Shown here in pieces: positions 35,845 through 44,919 of a stretch of 64,000 nucleotides of DNA. Source of the DNA: Geomobilimonas luticola (GTDB taxonomy: Bacteria > Desulfobacterota > Desulfuromonadia > Geobacterales > Geobacteraceae); assembly GCF_018476905.1 (NCBI RefSeq), contig NZ_JAHCVK010000005.1, forward strand, positions 1-64,000, read 5' to 3'. Below the pieces are notes generated by a model. The model saw only the letters and a program-made list of their open reading frames with translations. It ran no database searches and was not told the origin of the DNA. The position numbers and the translations under genes are program-made. Position 1 is the first letter of the stretch. Each line of letters opens with the position of its first letter.

Positions 35845-36933
35845 TTATTGGATTAACGGCAGCATGACGGTGAATGTCGTCCCCCGCCCCGGCTCCGACT
35901 CCACTTTGATCATACCCCGGTGCTCGGCGACGATTTTCTGGCAGATGGCCAGGCCGAGGCCGGTCCCTTTGCTCTTGGTGGTGTAGAAGGGGGTGAAGAG
36001 GTGCTCAAGCTGCTCTTTGCCGATACCCGGCCCGTCGTCGGACACCTCGATGGCCACCATGCGGGAGCGCCGCTCCCCCTTCTGGGTCAGGCTGTAGTCG
36101 GCGAGAACCCGGCTGCTCACCCGAACCTGTCCCGTATCGCCCACTGCCTCCACGCCGTTCTTGATCAGGTTGAGGAAGAGCTGGGTGAGAAGCGCCTCGT
36201 CCGCCAGAATCGGCGGTATGCTCGGGTCGAACTGCTGCTGGAACGTTATGTTCCGGTCGTCCACGGCACGCTTCTGGAGAACGATGATATCCCCCAGGAT
36301 CTTGTGGAGGTTGACCGGGGCAAGTTCCAGCTTGCGCGGGGCGGCCAGTTCCAGGAGTTCCTCCACGATCCGGTTGACCCTCTGGACCTCCTTGAGGACC
36401 ACCCGGAGATAGTCCCGTTGCTCGCTCCCTTCCGGCAGCTCCATTGCCAGGAGCTGGGCAGCCCCCTTGATCCCCCCCAGGGGGTTCTTTATCTCGTGGG
36501 CGAGGCCTGCCGCCAGTGCTCCCAGGGACGAAAGCCGGTCGGCATGGCGTACCGCGTCCTCCAGGTCCCTTATGTTGGTGAGGTCGCGCAGGAGAAGGAT
36601 GGTGCCGATCCGTTCGCCGCTCGCCATCAGGAGAGGAGACGTGGTAGCGCCGACCGGGATGGGGTGGCCGGTCTTCTTCAGCACGATGTTCTCGTGGTCG
36701 GAAATGGTCATCCCGGTACGGGCGGTTTTCTCGATCATCTCCAGAAGGAGCTCTTCCCCCCGGAACAGCACGGTGTAGTGCAATCCCATTGCCTGGCGCC
36801 GGGAGACCCCCACCAGTTCCTCCGCTGCCGGGTTGATGAGGGTGATCCCCCCCTCTCCGGCGATGACGACGACGCCGTCGCCGACGCTGTCGATAACGTT
36901 GGCGTAATAGTCCTGGAGATGGCTAACGGCCAT
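35845..36933 (-). CDS. ntrB: NtrB-type PAS sensor histidine kinase
   Basis: 362 residues from ATG 36933, overlapping the end of dusB by 11 bp. A PAS domain occupies about 10-120 (VIDSVGDGVVVIAGEGGITLIN). The dimerisation box is AAGLAHEIKNPLGGIKGAAQ with phospho-accepting H146. The ATPase part has the N box (LFLNLIKNGVEAV), G1 (DDGPGIG) and G2 (GTGLGLAI). No transmembrane helix, so it is a soluble kinase, as NtrB is. It controls the NtrC regulator encoded downstream. Confidence 0.9.
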   Translation of the reverse strand: MAVSHLQDYYANVIDSVGDGVVVIAGEGGITLINPAAEELVGVSRRQAMGLHYTVLFRGEELLLEMIEKTARTGMTISDHENIVLKKTGHPIPVGATTSPLLMASGERIGTILLLRDLTNIRDLEDAVRHADRLSSLGALAAGLAHEIKNPLGGIKGAAQLLAMELPEGSEQRDYLRVVLKEVQRVNRIVEELLELAAPRKLELAPVNLHKILGDIIVLQKRAVDDRNITFQQQFDPSIPPILADEALLTQLFLNLIKNGVEAVGDTGQVRVSSRVLADYSLTQKGERRSRMVAIEVSDDGPGIGKEQLEHLFTPFYTTKSKGTGLGLAICQKIVAEHRGMIKVESEPGRGTTFTVMLPLIQ

Positions 36934-37903
36934 GGACCGCACTCCCGAAAAAATTCTCCACGGCAGCGATGACGGCCGCCTTTCCCGTGATGCGATTGAT
37001 CTGGTCCCGGAACTGGGCGGCGCCGGCAAGGCCCCGCGCATACCACGAAAGGTGCTTGCGCATCTCCCGCAGGGCGACCCGTTCACCCGCGAGGTCGATG
37101 AATATCTCCAGGTGGCGCAGTGCGACCGCAAGCCGCTCCGCTGGAGTCGGCATCTCCGGTTCTTTGCCTTCAAGGAGTGCGGCTGCTTCCCGGAACAGCC
37201 AGGGATTTCCCAGTGCGCCGCGGGCCAGCATGACGCCGTCGCAGCCCGTCTCTCCCATCATGCGGGCCACATCTGCCGCCGTGAACAGGTCGCCGCTGCC
37301 GATAACCGGGATGGCAACGGCCCTTTTCAGGGCGGCGAGTTTTTCCCAGTCGGCATGCCCCTCGAACATCTGGGCGCGGCTGCGGGGGTGGAGGGTGATG
37401 GCGTCGCACCCCTCGGCGGCGGCTATGCGGCCGATCTCCAGGAAGTTGTCACTGTCGGCGCCCCAGCCGGTGCGGATTTTCACCGTCAGGGGGAGGCGGG
37501 TGGCCCGCCGGACCTCCCGGACGATGGCTGCCACCTTCCCGGGTTCACGGAGCAGAGCGCTGCCTGCCCCGCTGTTGACCACCTTGCGGACCGGGCAGCC
37601 CATGTTGATGTCGAGGAGCTCGCCGTACTCTTCCACCAGCCGGGCCCCTTCGGCCAGAAGCCCGGGGTCGTCGCCGAACAGCTGGATCCCCAGCGGCCGG
37701 TCTGCCGGCGTGCTGGCAAGAAGACCGAAGGTCTTTTTGCCGTCGCGGACCAGGCCGTTGACGCTCACCATTTCGGTGAACGCCAGGCTTGCCCCACATT
37801 CGCGGACCATGAGCCGTACGGGAAGGTTGGTTATGCCGGCCATGGGAGCCAGCAGCAGGTTGTTGGGGAGCCGCAGCGAACCGATTACAAGGGGTTGTGC
37901 CAT
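36923..37903 (-). CDS. dusB: tRNA-dihydrouridine synthase DusB
   Basis: 326 residues. FMN TIM-barrel protein with LAPMAGITNLPVR at 18-30, catalytic C103 in INMGCPVRKV, and the FMN phosphate site VIGSGDLFTAADV. It reduces uridine in tRNA D-loops. The start at 37903 has no strong ribosome site. It is the first gene of the dusB-ntrB-ntrC run; in enterobacteria dusB is likewise linked to fis, whose HTH is related to the NtrC C-terminus. Confidence 0.94.
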   Translation of the reverse strand: MAQPLVIGSLRLPNNLLLAPMAGITNLPVRLMVRECGASLAFTEMVSVNGLVRDGKKTFGLLASTPADRPLGIQLFGDDPGLLAEGARLVEEYGELLDINMGCPVRKVVNSGAGSALLREPGKVAAIVREVRRATRLPLTVKIRTGWGADSDNFLEIGRIAAAEGCDAITLHPRSRAQMFEGHADWEKLAALKRAVAIPVIGSGDLFTAADVARMMGETGCDGVMLARGALGNPWLFREAAALLEGKEPEMPTPAERLAVALRHLEIFIDLAGERVALREMRKHLSWYARGLAGAAQFRDQINRITGKAAVIAAVENFFGSAVHGR

Positions 37904-37946
37904 GAAAATATGTATACCCGGGGGAACTATTGCCTAATTTTTGGGC

Positions 37947-37974
37947 ATACTAGCACACGTCGGGAAAAAGGCAA
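37947..37974 (-). promoter_or_regulatory. Candidate dusB-ntrBC promoter
   Basis: On the minus strand, TTGCCT (37974-37969) and TAGTAT (37952-37947) are separated by 16 bp, about 44 bases before the dusB start. Confidence 0.45.
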
Positions 37975-38104
37975 GGGAATTTTACCCCGGCTGATTCACC
38001 ACCTCCAGGCGGAGGAATCCCGCCGTCAACGGTCGTTCACGTTACCATTGACATTTTTGCCGCCGCCGGGTACCCTCCTCTGCATCTATCCGGAGGTTGC
38101 ACCC

Positions 38105-38353
38105 TTGCGCATCTGTTACGAGACGGCGGGATCCTGTGCCAAGAGGATCGACATAGAAATCGAGGCGGGCGTCATCGTGGATACCGTATTCGTCGATGGC
38201 TGTCCCGGCAATACCCGGGCAGTGGCCGCTCTGGTAAAAGGGATGCCGGTAGTCGACGCGATCCGGCGCCTCAAGGGGATCGCCTGCCAGGGAGACACCT
38301 CCTGCCCGGACCAATTGGCAAGGGCTTTGGAAGCAACAGTGATCAAGGGCTAG
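38105..38353 (+). CDS. TSCPD-domain protein (TIGR03905-like)
   Basis: 82 residues from a TTG start, with GGAGG 8 bases upstream (38092-38096). The whole protein is the domain: RICYETAGSCAKRIDIEIE, then FVDGCPGNTRAVAALVKGM, RLKGIACQGDTSCPDQLA. The family resembles the C-terminal region of B12-dependent ribonucleotide reductases and may bind metal through its conserved cysteines. Function unknown. The frame is open far upstream, but that extension runs antisense to dusB and is not coding. Confidence 0.82.
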   Translation: MRICYETAGSCAKRIDIEIEAGVIVDTVFVDGCPGNTRAVAALVKGMPVVDAIRRLKGIACQGDTSCPDQLARALEATVIKG

Positions 38354-38435
38354 GGAAGGGGGCTGATGCCTTCCCAGGGAATGGGCGCTTTAAACGGCGC
38401 TCTGCATGCAGGCAGTCATGATTGACGAGGGTGCA

Positions 38436-38699
38436 ATGGAACTGGTCGGCGGGTTCATGGTGATGGTGTCGATCGTGGGCTTTTTTCTCGCGGTCCTCTG
38501 GTTCATCCTCCCCTTCGTGATTTTTGCCATGAAGGGAAAGCTTGACCGGAGCCATGTCATGCTGGAAGACGTGGAAAAACGGCTGACGGCTATCGAGGCG
38601 CGGCTCGACATGGTCGTCCCGCCCGCTCCGGCAGCTAATTCGGAAGTTTCGACCGAAATCCCGCCTTCTCAAGCGCCTCCACCATCTGGCGGGGAGTAG
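38436..38699 (+). CDS. Small membrane protein with coiled-coil tail
   Basis: 87 residues from ATG 38436, chosen because GAGG lies 5 bases upstream; ATGs at 38406 and 38418 are alternatives. One hydrophobic helix (about 4-31) is followed by a short amphipathic segment (LEDVEKRLTAIEARLDMV) likely to form a coiled coil, and a proline-rich end. Family not recognised. Its last 65 bp overlap the 3' end of the HMA protein gene on the other strand. Confidence 0.62.
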   Translation: MELVGGFMVMVSIVGFFLAVLWFILPFVIFAMKGKLDRSHVMLEDVEKRLTAIEARLDMVVPPAPAANSEVSTEIPPSQAPPPSGGE

Positions 38700-38934
38700 C
38701 CTTCTTCCCGTCGTACCTCACTTCGACGAGATTTTTCTTCATATCGACCTTCACGTCAGTGATCCCTTCCAGCTTGAATAACGCCTTTTCTACGCTCTTC
38801 TGACAGGAAGAGCACATCATGCCGTGCACGGTCAGGGCCACTGATGTCAGGCCTGTTTTCCCCTCCTCTCCCTGCACGGGGGGAATTCCCGCGAAAATCA
38901 CCAGCGCGAGCACTACTGTCGCAATCAGCCTCAT
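38635..38934 (-). CDS. Exported heavy-metal-associated (HMA) domain protein
   Basis: 99 residues from ATG 38934, overlapping the HD-GYP stop (TCAT). Signal peptide at 1-20 (LIATVVLALVIFAGIPPVQG). The rest is one ferredoxin-like HMA domain with metal motif GMMCSSC, then VEVRYDGKKATPRQMVEALEKAGF. Like MerP or copper chaperones, it probably binds Cu or Hg in the periplasm. There is no metal pump gene in the window. Confidence 0.88.
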   Translation of the reverse strand: MRLIATVVLALVIFAGIPPVQGEEGKTGLTSVALTVHGMMCSSCQKSVEKALFKLEGITDVKVDMKKNLVEVRYDGKKATPRQMVEALEKAGFRSKLPN

Positions 38935-40580
38935 CGTTTGTCCTCCTCGTCCTGGATCGGGGGTGGTTTGACCGACTCCATGATGCGCGTTATGGAACGT
39001 GAGAAATGTTCCACCACCACCGGGTCGAACTGGGTCCCCGCGCACCGGCGGAGTTCGGTCAGGGCGCCAGTCACCGACTGGCCCGGCTTGTAGGGGCGTT
39101 CGGCCACCATGGCGTCAAAGGCGTCGGTGACTCCGATGATGCGCGCTTCCAGTGGAATGGCTTCCCCCTTGAGCCCGGCAGGATAGCCGGATCCGTCATA
39201 CCTTTCGTGGTGGTGGAGTATGCCGGGGATCACATCCCGCAACTGCTCTATGGGGGCGAGTATGGCCACCCCCTTCTCCGGATGGAGGCGCATGGGGGGG
39301 AATTCGTCTTCCATGAGCGCCGCCGGTTTGTCGAGCAGGGCCTCGATAATGCCGATTTTCCCGATGTCGTGGAGCAGGCCGCCGAGCCGCACCCGCTCCA
39401 CCACCTCATTGGAGAGCCCCATTTCCCGCGCGAGACGGGTGGACATTTGCATGACCCGTACCGAATGTCCCTTGGTCCAGGATGATTTTGCGTCGATGGC
39501 GTTTGCCAGACTGGTGACGGTGCTGATGAAGAGGATGTGCAGGTCTTCGTAGAGGCGGGCGTTGCCGAGGGCCACTGCCATCTGGGAGGCGATCTTCTCG
39601 ATGGTGAAGGTGGACTCCGGGGTGAACTGCCCCGCATCCGTATCCCCCAGGAGGAGCACGCCGTCGATCCGGTCTTTTGACAGAAGCGGAATGGCAAACA
39701 GGGACCTGATGCCCGCCTGCATCAGGAGGCGGTCAACGGGGCTGAGTCTTTCCCGCCCCCGCAGGTCGCCGACTCGCTGGCTGGATTGGCGGGAAAGGGC
39801 TGCACTGGCCGTGGATCTGCCCCTGATGCGCGAGCCTGGCTGCATTTCCGGGGGGACGGTGATGCCGTTGCCGAGGATGGCGGTTATCTCCAGGTCCTCT
39901 CCCTCCACCTGGAGGATGGCTACCAGTTCCGAACGGGTGATGCGCTCGATGTGCTGCATGGCCGTTTCCATGATCTTTTCCCGGGAGAGGGACGAGGAGA
40001 TCGCCTTGTTGATCTCGTCCAGGGTCATGATGACGTCGATCCGGCCGGCCAGTTCGATGGCCATGTCCAGGGTTTCGTCGAACAGGCGCATATGGGAAAC
40101 CACCAGGGCGGCATGGGAAACCATATCCCTGATTATGGCGATTTCGTCATTGGAAAAGGGGGGGAGCTTCCGGTCACGGGAGACGAACACCGCTCCCAGC
40201 ACCTGGTTACGGACGATCATCGGCACGGCCAGCAGGTTCACGTCGCGCAATATCCGGCGGAAGCGGGGGTTGAGGAGCTCGGAACTGCCGGTGTCGGTGA
40301 TGAGCAGGTGCTGTTTCTTCTGCAACAGGCCTTTGATGAGGGGGATGGTGGCCGATGCGAGGGGCATGGTCCGGAAGACCGGCTGGAAACGGCGGGGGAG
40401 TCCTGCACTGTGCACGGGGGTAAAATCACGCCGGTCCCGGTCGAAAAAATAGGCCGCCGTCCAGCGGCTCCTGACCATTTTCCTGAGCAGGCGGGAGAGG
40501 TCCTTCACCACCTCGTCGATGTCGTCGAGGCTGCTGAGACGCTCGCTCCCTTCTATGATGGATTTGAAGATATCGGCCAT
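38931..40580 (-). CDS. GAF-domain HD-GYP c-di-GMP phosphodiesterase
   Basis: 549 residues. Two GAF-like domains occupy about 1-190 and 190-370. The HD-GYP domain has GGLLHDIGKIGI and HHERYDGSGYPAGLKGE, both metal and GYP motifs intact, so it should hydrolyse c-di-GMP. It has no membrane helices. The start at 40580 has only a weak ribosome site (GGACGG). It may oppose the diguanylate cyclase at 29703-31760. The downstream HMA gene is translationally coupled to it, an odd pairing. Confidence 0.9.
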   Translation of the reverse strand: MADIFKSIIEGSERLSSLDDIDEVVKDLSRLLRKMVRSRWTAAYFFDRDRRDFTPVHSAGLPRRFQPVFRTMPLASATIPLIKGLLQKKQHLLITDTGSSELLNPRFRRILRDVNLLAVPMIVRNQVLGAVFVSRDRKLPPFSNDEIAIIRDMVSHAALVVSHMRLFDETLDMAIELAGRIDVIMTLDEINKAISSSLSREKIMETAMQHIERITRSELVAILQVEGEDLEITAILGNGITVPPEMQPGSRIRGRSTASAALSRQSSQRVGDLRGRERLSPVDRLLMQAGIRSLFAIPLLSKDRIDGVLLLGDTDAGQFTPESTFTIEKIASQMAVALGNARLYEDLHILFISTVTSLANAIDAKSSWTKGHSVRVMQMSTRLAREMGLSNEVVERVRLGGLLHDIGKIGIIEALLDKPAALMEDEFPPMRLHPEKGVAILAPIEQLRDVIPGILHHHERYDGSGYPAGLKGEAIPLEARIIGVTDAFDAMVAERPYKPGQSVTGALTELRRCAGTQFDPVVVEHFSRSITRIMESVKPPPIQDEEDKR

Positions 40581-40631
40581 GGGTGTCGTACCGTCCAGTA
40601 ATGAATTAAACCATAAAATTGGCCATAGTGC

Positions 40632-40660
40632 TTGCCAAAACAGGGAATATTTATTACTAT
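40632..40660 (+). promoter_or_regulatory. Candidate fabI promoter
   Basis: TTGCCA (40632-40637), a 17-bp spacer and TACTAT (40655-40660), about 90 bases before the fabI start. Confidence 0.4.
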
Positions 40661-40752
40661 CCCCCCTGCCTGTCCCTCCGTTGCCGCCGATAGCGATGGC
40701 GGACCGAAGGGGATGCATACCAGCACGTGGACGCGAGGAGGATGGTATATAC

Positions 40753-41520
40753 ATGGGGATTTTGCAGGGTAAGAAGGCGGTCATTTTCGGTGTCGCCAAC
40801 GAGAAAAGCATCGCCTGGGCCGTGGCCGAGGCGTTCAAGCGTGAAGGGGCCGAACTGGCCTTTACCTATGCCAATGAGACGGTGGCCAAGCGGGTCATCC
40901 CCCTGGCCGAGAGCATCGGGTCAACCCTGATTCTCCCCTGCGACGTGCGGAGCGACGACGAGGTCAGGGATACCTTCGCCAGGATCGGCGAGGCATGGGG
41001 AGGGATCGACTGCCTTGTCCATTCCATTGCCTTTGCCAACCGGGAAGAGCTGAAGGGGTCGTTTCTCAACACCAGCAGGGAAGGTTTTGCCATGGCCCTG
41101 GACATCAGCGCCTATTCCCTCATTGCCCTTGTCAAGGAGGCCATGCCGCTCATGAAGGAGGGGGGGAGCGTGATGGCCATGACCTACTACGGCGGCCAGA
41201 AGGTTTTCCCGAACTACAACGTGATGGGGGTTGCCAAGGCGGCGCTGGAGATGAGCGTCCGGTACCTTGCCGAGACGGTCGGTCCGGAGGGGGTTCGGGT
41301 CAATGCCATATCAGCCGGGCCGATCAAGACCCTTGCCTCTGCAGGGGTCGGCGGTTTCAACCAGATTGCCGGCCATGTCGCCGAAAAGGCGCCCCTCAGG
41401 CGCAACATCACCCAGGAAGAGGTGGCCGGGGCGGCTCTCTACCTGGCAAGCGACCTGTCACGGGGGGTTACCGGCGAAGTTCATTTCGTCGACTGCGGGT
41501 ACAACATCATCGGTCTTTAA
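40753..41520 (+). CDS. fabI: Enoyl-[acyl-carrier-protein] reductase FabI
   Basis: 255 residues from ATG 40753 (GAGGAGG 10 bases upstream). Divergent SDR fold: the NADH site GVANEKSIAW at 13-22, then the FabI catalytic set Y145, Y155 and K162 in TYYGGQKVFPNYNVMGVAK. It performs the last reduction of each fatty-acid elongation cycle. The end is 27 bp from the hflX start, in the same reading frame. Confidence 0.95.
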   Translation: MGILQGKKAVIFGVANEKSIAWAVAEAFKREGAELAFTYANETVAKRVIPLAESIGSTLILPCDVRSDDEVRDTFARIGEAWGGIDCLVHSIAFANREELKGSFLNTSREGFAMALDISAYSLIALVKEAMPLMKEGGSVMAMTYYGGQKVFPNYNVMGVAKAALEMSVRYLAETVGPEGVRVNAISAGPIKTLASAGVGGFNQIAGHVAEKAPLRRNITQEEVAGAALYLASDLSRGVTGEVHFVDCGYNIIGL

Positions 41521-41547
41521 TGTCCCATTGCAGGCAACCCCCTGTGG

Positions 41548-43254
41548 TTGCCCATAGTCAGGGCCGGCGCCGGCCTGCCCTGTCAGACCAGAGGGAAGTC
41601 TATCAAACAGCTCCATGGCAACCTCACCGGCCTGAAGCCAAGCCAGCTCAAAGGGATCGAGCGCCTCTACCGGCGCCGTCTCGGGGTCAATGACGTGGTT
41701 TCCCCCGACATGGCGCGGGAACTGGCCGAGCTGTCCCGCGATGTCCGGCGTCAGATAGGTGTCCTGGCCAACCGGTTCGGCGAGGTCGAGTATGTCATCG
41801 TCGGCGACGAGCGGGGGCTTCTCATCCCGGAACTCTCCGACTATCCCCTCGGCAAGAAGCTCCTGCGCGGCCTGCGGCTCATCCACACCCATCTGAAGGG
41901 CGAACCCCTCACCGACGACGACCTTACCGACCTGGCCATGCTCCGGTTCGACCTGATCACGGCCCTCCTTCTCAACCCGAACGACACGATGATCGCCATC
42001 CAGAATGCCAGCCTGACCCCTTCCGCACCCGCCGCCGCTCCTTACCTCGTCGATCCACCCCAGCCCTTGAGCCGATTTCAGCTGGATTTCGCCGCGTTCG
42101 TTGCCGAGCGGGAAAGCGCCCTGCAGCGTGCCGCCAAAGGGGCCAGGGAGGTGCGGGGGGGGGAGGAGCGGGGAATCCTCATTTCGGTAACCAGCCAGCC
42201 GCCGGGAGAGGCGGCCGATTCCATGGAGGAACTGAAGGAGCTCGCACGCACCGCCGGCGTGGAGGTGCTGGACACCCTGATTCAGAGACCGCGTCAGTTC
42301 AACCCCCGCTACCTCATGGGGGAAGGGAAGATGCGCGAAGTAGTGATACGCGCACTCCAGCTCGGCGCTACCCTTCTGGTATTCGACCAGGAACTTTCTC
42401 CGGCCCAGGTCCGTTCCATCTCGGAAATGACCGAGCTGAAAGTCATCGACCGGAGCCAGCTGATCCTCGACATATTCGCCCGCCGGGCAACGAGCCTGGA
42501 CGGGAAGGTGCAGGTGGAGCTGGCCCAGCTCAAGTACCTGCTGCCGCGCCTGACCGGGAGGGGGGTGCAGATGTCCCGCCTCATGGGGGGGATCGGCGGG
42601 CGCGGGCCGGGTGAAACAAAACTCGAAGTGGACCGGCGCCGGATTCGCGACCGGATCGCCAAGCTGGAGAGGGAGCTGGCCGAGCTGTCCCATGGCCGCT
42701 ACCAGCGCCGCCAGAAACGGGTCCGCTCCGGCCTCCCCATCGTCTCCATCGTCGGCTATACCAATGCGGGTAAATCGACCCTCCTCAACACCCTTACCCG
42801 GAGCGACGTCTTCACCGAGAACCTCCTCTTCGCCACCCTCGACACCTCTACCCGCCGCCTCCGCTTCCCCCGGGAGCGGGAGGTGATCATCACCGACACG
42901 GTCGGCTTCATCCGCTCCCTTCCCCGCTCTCTCATGGGGGCCTTCAAGGCCACCCTGGAGGAACTCCAGGATGCCGATCTCCTCCTGCACCTGGTGGACT
43001 GCGCCAACCCCCGCTGCGAGGAGCAGATCGGCCAGGTGGAACAGATACTGGAAGAGCTGGAGCTGGCCGACAAGCCGCGCATCCTGGTGTTCAACAAGAG
43101 TGACCAGCTTGCCGAGCTGAAACGGCGCGACCCCCTGTCGTTCATGAAGGTGCGCCAGTTGGCGCGCCGTTACGGGGCAATCAGTGTTTCCGCCCTTGAT
43201 GACGCTACCCTGGAGCCGCTTCTGGCCGAAATGGAGCGGCGGTTCTGGTCGTGA
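41548..43254 (+). CDS. hflX: GTPase HflX
   Basis: 568 residues from TTG 41548; the only upstream in-frame alternatives are ATT or CTG. A long N-terminal region (about 1-180) precedes the HflX domain (QRPRQFNPRYLMGEGKMREV ... GGIGGRGPGETKLE). The G domain has G1 GYTNAGKST, the G2 region FATLDTSTR, G3 DTVGFI and G4 NKSD. HflX splits or rescues stalled 70S ribosomes. The N-terminal extension beyond the E. coli length is seen in related deltaproteobacteria. Confidence 0.92.
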   Translation: MPIVRAGAGLPCQTRGKSIKQLHGNLTGLKPSQLKGIERLYRRRLGVNDVVSPDMARELAELSRDVRRQIGVLANRFGEVEYVIVGDERGLLIPELSDYPLGKKLLRGLRLIHTHLKGEPLTDDDLTDLAMLRFDLITALLLNPNDTMIAIQNASLTPSAPAAAPYLVDPPQPLSRFQLDFAAFVAERESALQRAAKGAREVRGGEERGILISVTSQPPGEAADSMEELKELARTAGVEVLDTLIQRPRQFNPRYLMGEGKMREVVIRALQLGATLLVFDQELSPAQVRSISEMTELKVIDRSQLILDIFARRATSLDGKVQVELAQLKYLLPRLTGRGVQMSRLMGGIGGRGPGETKLEVDRRRIRDRIAKLERELAELSHGRYQRRQKRVRSGLPIVSIVGYTNAGKSTLLNTLTRSDVFTENLLFATLDTSTRRLRFPREREVIITDTVGFIRSLPRSLMGAFKATLEELQDADLLLHLVDCANPRCEEQIGQVEQILEELELADKPRILVFNKSDQLAELKRRDPLSFMKVRQLARRYGAISVSALDDATLEPLLAEMERRFWS

Positions 43255-43325
43255 TGCCCTGATGGTAAAAGCTTTGCTGTCGTAATTGTCGCTTTATCCC
43301 CTCCCTGACCCGCTGTGCATCCCGA

Positions 43326-43354
43326 TTGACAGCCCGGCGATTATTGACTATACT
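43326..43354 (+). promoter_or_regulatory. Strong sigma-70 promoter for the LysM transglycosylase
   Basis: TTGACA (43326-43331) with a 17-bp spacer and TATACT (43349-43354), near consensus. The start would be about 43361, giving a leader of about 55 nt. Confidence 0.75.
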
Positions 43355-43416
43355 GACCCCTCCTCGCAGGCTGCCATGTAATGTGTTGTCCAGTCATGAC
43401 AGTCCAGGGATACTCA

Positions 43417-44898
43417 ATGAACAAAATTCTCTCATGTGTCATAGCCCTTCTGGTGGCGTCGCCGGTGCTGGCGGCGGAGCTGCCGTCCGGCGATGGGGAA
43501 CCGAACCTCCTCGTTGCGGGACTCGTCATGTCCGGTGGTCAGTCGTCACCTCCTGCCGACGGGGCTGCCTCCTCCCGGGAATCCCGTCTGGGGCGGGCCC
43601 TTGAACTCCCGGCGACGGAACTCTATCCCTTCGACGAACAGGCCGAAGTGGCCGCCGATTTCGACCTGAAGCTGCCGGAAGAGGACCTGCCCGATTCGGA
43701 CATCCCCCTCACCCTGAACGACAAGGTGCAGTACTTCCTGTCCTATTTCCAGGGGCGCGCCCGGCCCGTGTTCGCCCGCTGGCTTTCCCGTTCCGAGCGG
43801 TATCTGCCGATGATGAAAGAGGTGCTCCGCAAGGAGTCCCTGCCGGAAGATCTCGTCTACCTGGCCATGATCGAAAGCGGGTTCTCTCCCCATGCCTATT
43901 CGGTTGCGAGCGCCGTCGGCCCCTGGCAGTTCATGTCCGCCACCGGCAAACGCTATTCCCTGCGCATCGATGGCTGGATCGACGAGCGGCGGGACCCGCT
44001 CAAGTCGACGGTGGCCGCAGCACTCTACCTGAAAGAGCTTTACGGGCTGTTCAACAAGGACTGGTACCTGGCTGCGGCTGGCTACAACGCCGGCGAGAAC
44101 AAGATTCTCCGGGCCATCGACATGTACAACAGCCGCGATTTCTGGCAGCTTTCCAAGGGGTCGTACCTGAAGCGGGAAACCAAGGACTACGTACCCAAGC
44201 TCCTGGCTGCCGCCATTATCGCCAAGGAGCCCCACAAGTACGGATTTGCCGACGTGGCCTACCTTCCCCCCATCGAGTTCGATACGGTTCCGATCCCGAC
44301 CCAGACCGATCTCGACCTGGTGGCACGTCTCTGCGACGTTCCCCCCCAGATCCTCCGCGACCTGAACCCCGAACTGCGCCGGTGGGCCACCCCTCCCGAT
44401 TACCCCGCTTATGAGCTGAAGCTGCCGAAGGGGAAGAAGGAGCTGTTCGCGGCCGAATACGCCAAGGTGCCCGAAGATAAGCGCTATACCCCCAAGGTCC
44501 TCTATACCCGTTACCGGATGAAGAAGGGGGATACCCTTGCCGGCGTGGCCAGTCGTTATGGTACCACCCCCCAGGTCCTGGCGGAACTGAACCGGCTGGG
44601 GAAGACGAAAAAGGTGCGCGGACGGGTGTTGACCATACCTGTTCAGCCCGACGCCCATGAGGCACCTGTCAGCGTTGCCGCCAAGAAGGATAGTCGGGAG
44701 TTCAACAAGTACTACACCGTGAAAAAAGGTGACACCCTGCATTCGCTGGCGAGGCGTTTCAACGTATCGACCAGCATTCTCTCCGCCTGGAACAACATCA
44801 AGGGCAAGATCGCCCTGCGGGCCGGCCGGCGCATCATCGTCGCCAAGTATGTAGAGAAATCGGGCGCCATGGTTCCCGTAGCGAATGAAAAATCGTAA
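43417..44898 (+). CDS. LysM-containing lytic murein transglycosylase (MltD-like)
   Basis: 493 residues with AGGGA before ATG 43417. Signal peptide at 1-20 (SCVIALLVASPVLAAE). The SLT domain has the catalytic E153 in AMIESGFSPHAYSVASAVG, then GPWQFM and the late AAAGYNAGENKI. Two C-terminal LysM modules follow (YRMKKGDTLAGVASRYG and YYTVKKGDTLHSLARRF) to hold peptidoglycan. It cleaves glycan strands in the periplasm. A near-consensus promoter lies just upstream. Confidence 0.92.
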   Translation: MNKILSCVIALLVASPVLAAELPSGDGEPNLLVAGLVMSGGQSSPPADGAASSRESRLGRALELPATELYPFDEQAEVAADFDLKLPEEDLPDSDIPLTLNDKVQYFLSYFQGRARPVFARWLSRSERYLPMMKEVLRKESLPEDLVYLAMIESGFSPHAYSVASAVGPWQFMSATGKRYSLRIDGWIDERRDPLKSTVAAALYLKELYGLFNKDWYLAAAGYNAGENKILRAIDMYNSRDFWQLSKGSYLKRETKDYVPKLLAAAIIAKEPHKYGFADVAYLPPIEFDTVPIPTQTDLDLVARLCDVPPQILRDLNPELRRWATPPDYPAYELKLPKGKKELFAAEYAKVPEDKRYTPKVLYTRYRMKKGDTLAGVASRYGTTPQVLAELNRLGKTKKVRGRVLTIPVQPDAHEAPVSVAAKKDSREFNKYYTVKKGDTLHSLARRFNVSTSILSAWNNIKGKIALRAGRRIIVAKYVEKSGAMVPVANEKS

Positions 44899-44919
44899 GT
44901 CGGAAAGGATTTCCCACAG

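Noticed and set aside
38353-38400. Extension of the TSCPD gene upstream through 36932
   Set aside because: The frame is open but antisense to dusB; a TTG with GGAGG at 38092-38096 gives the family's normal length.
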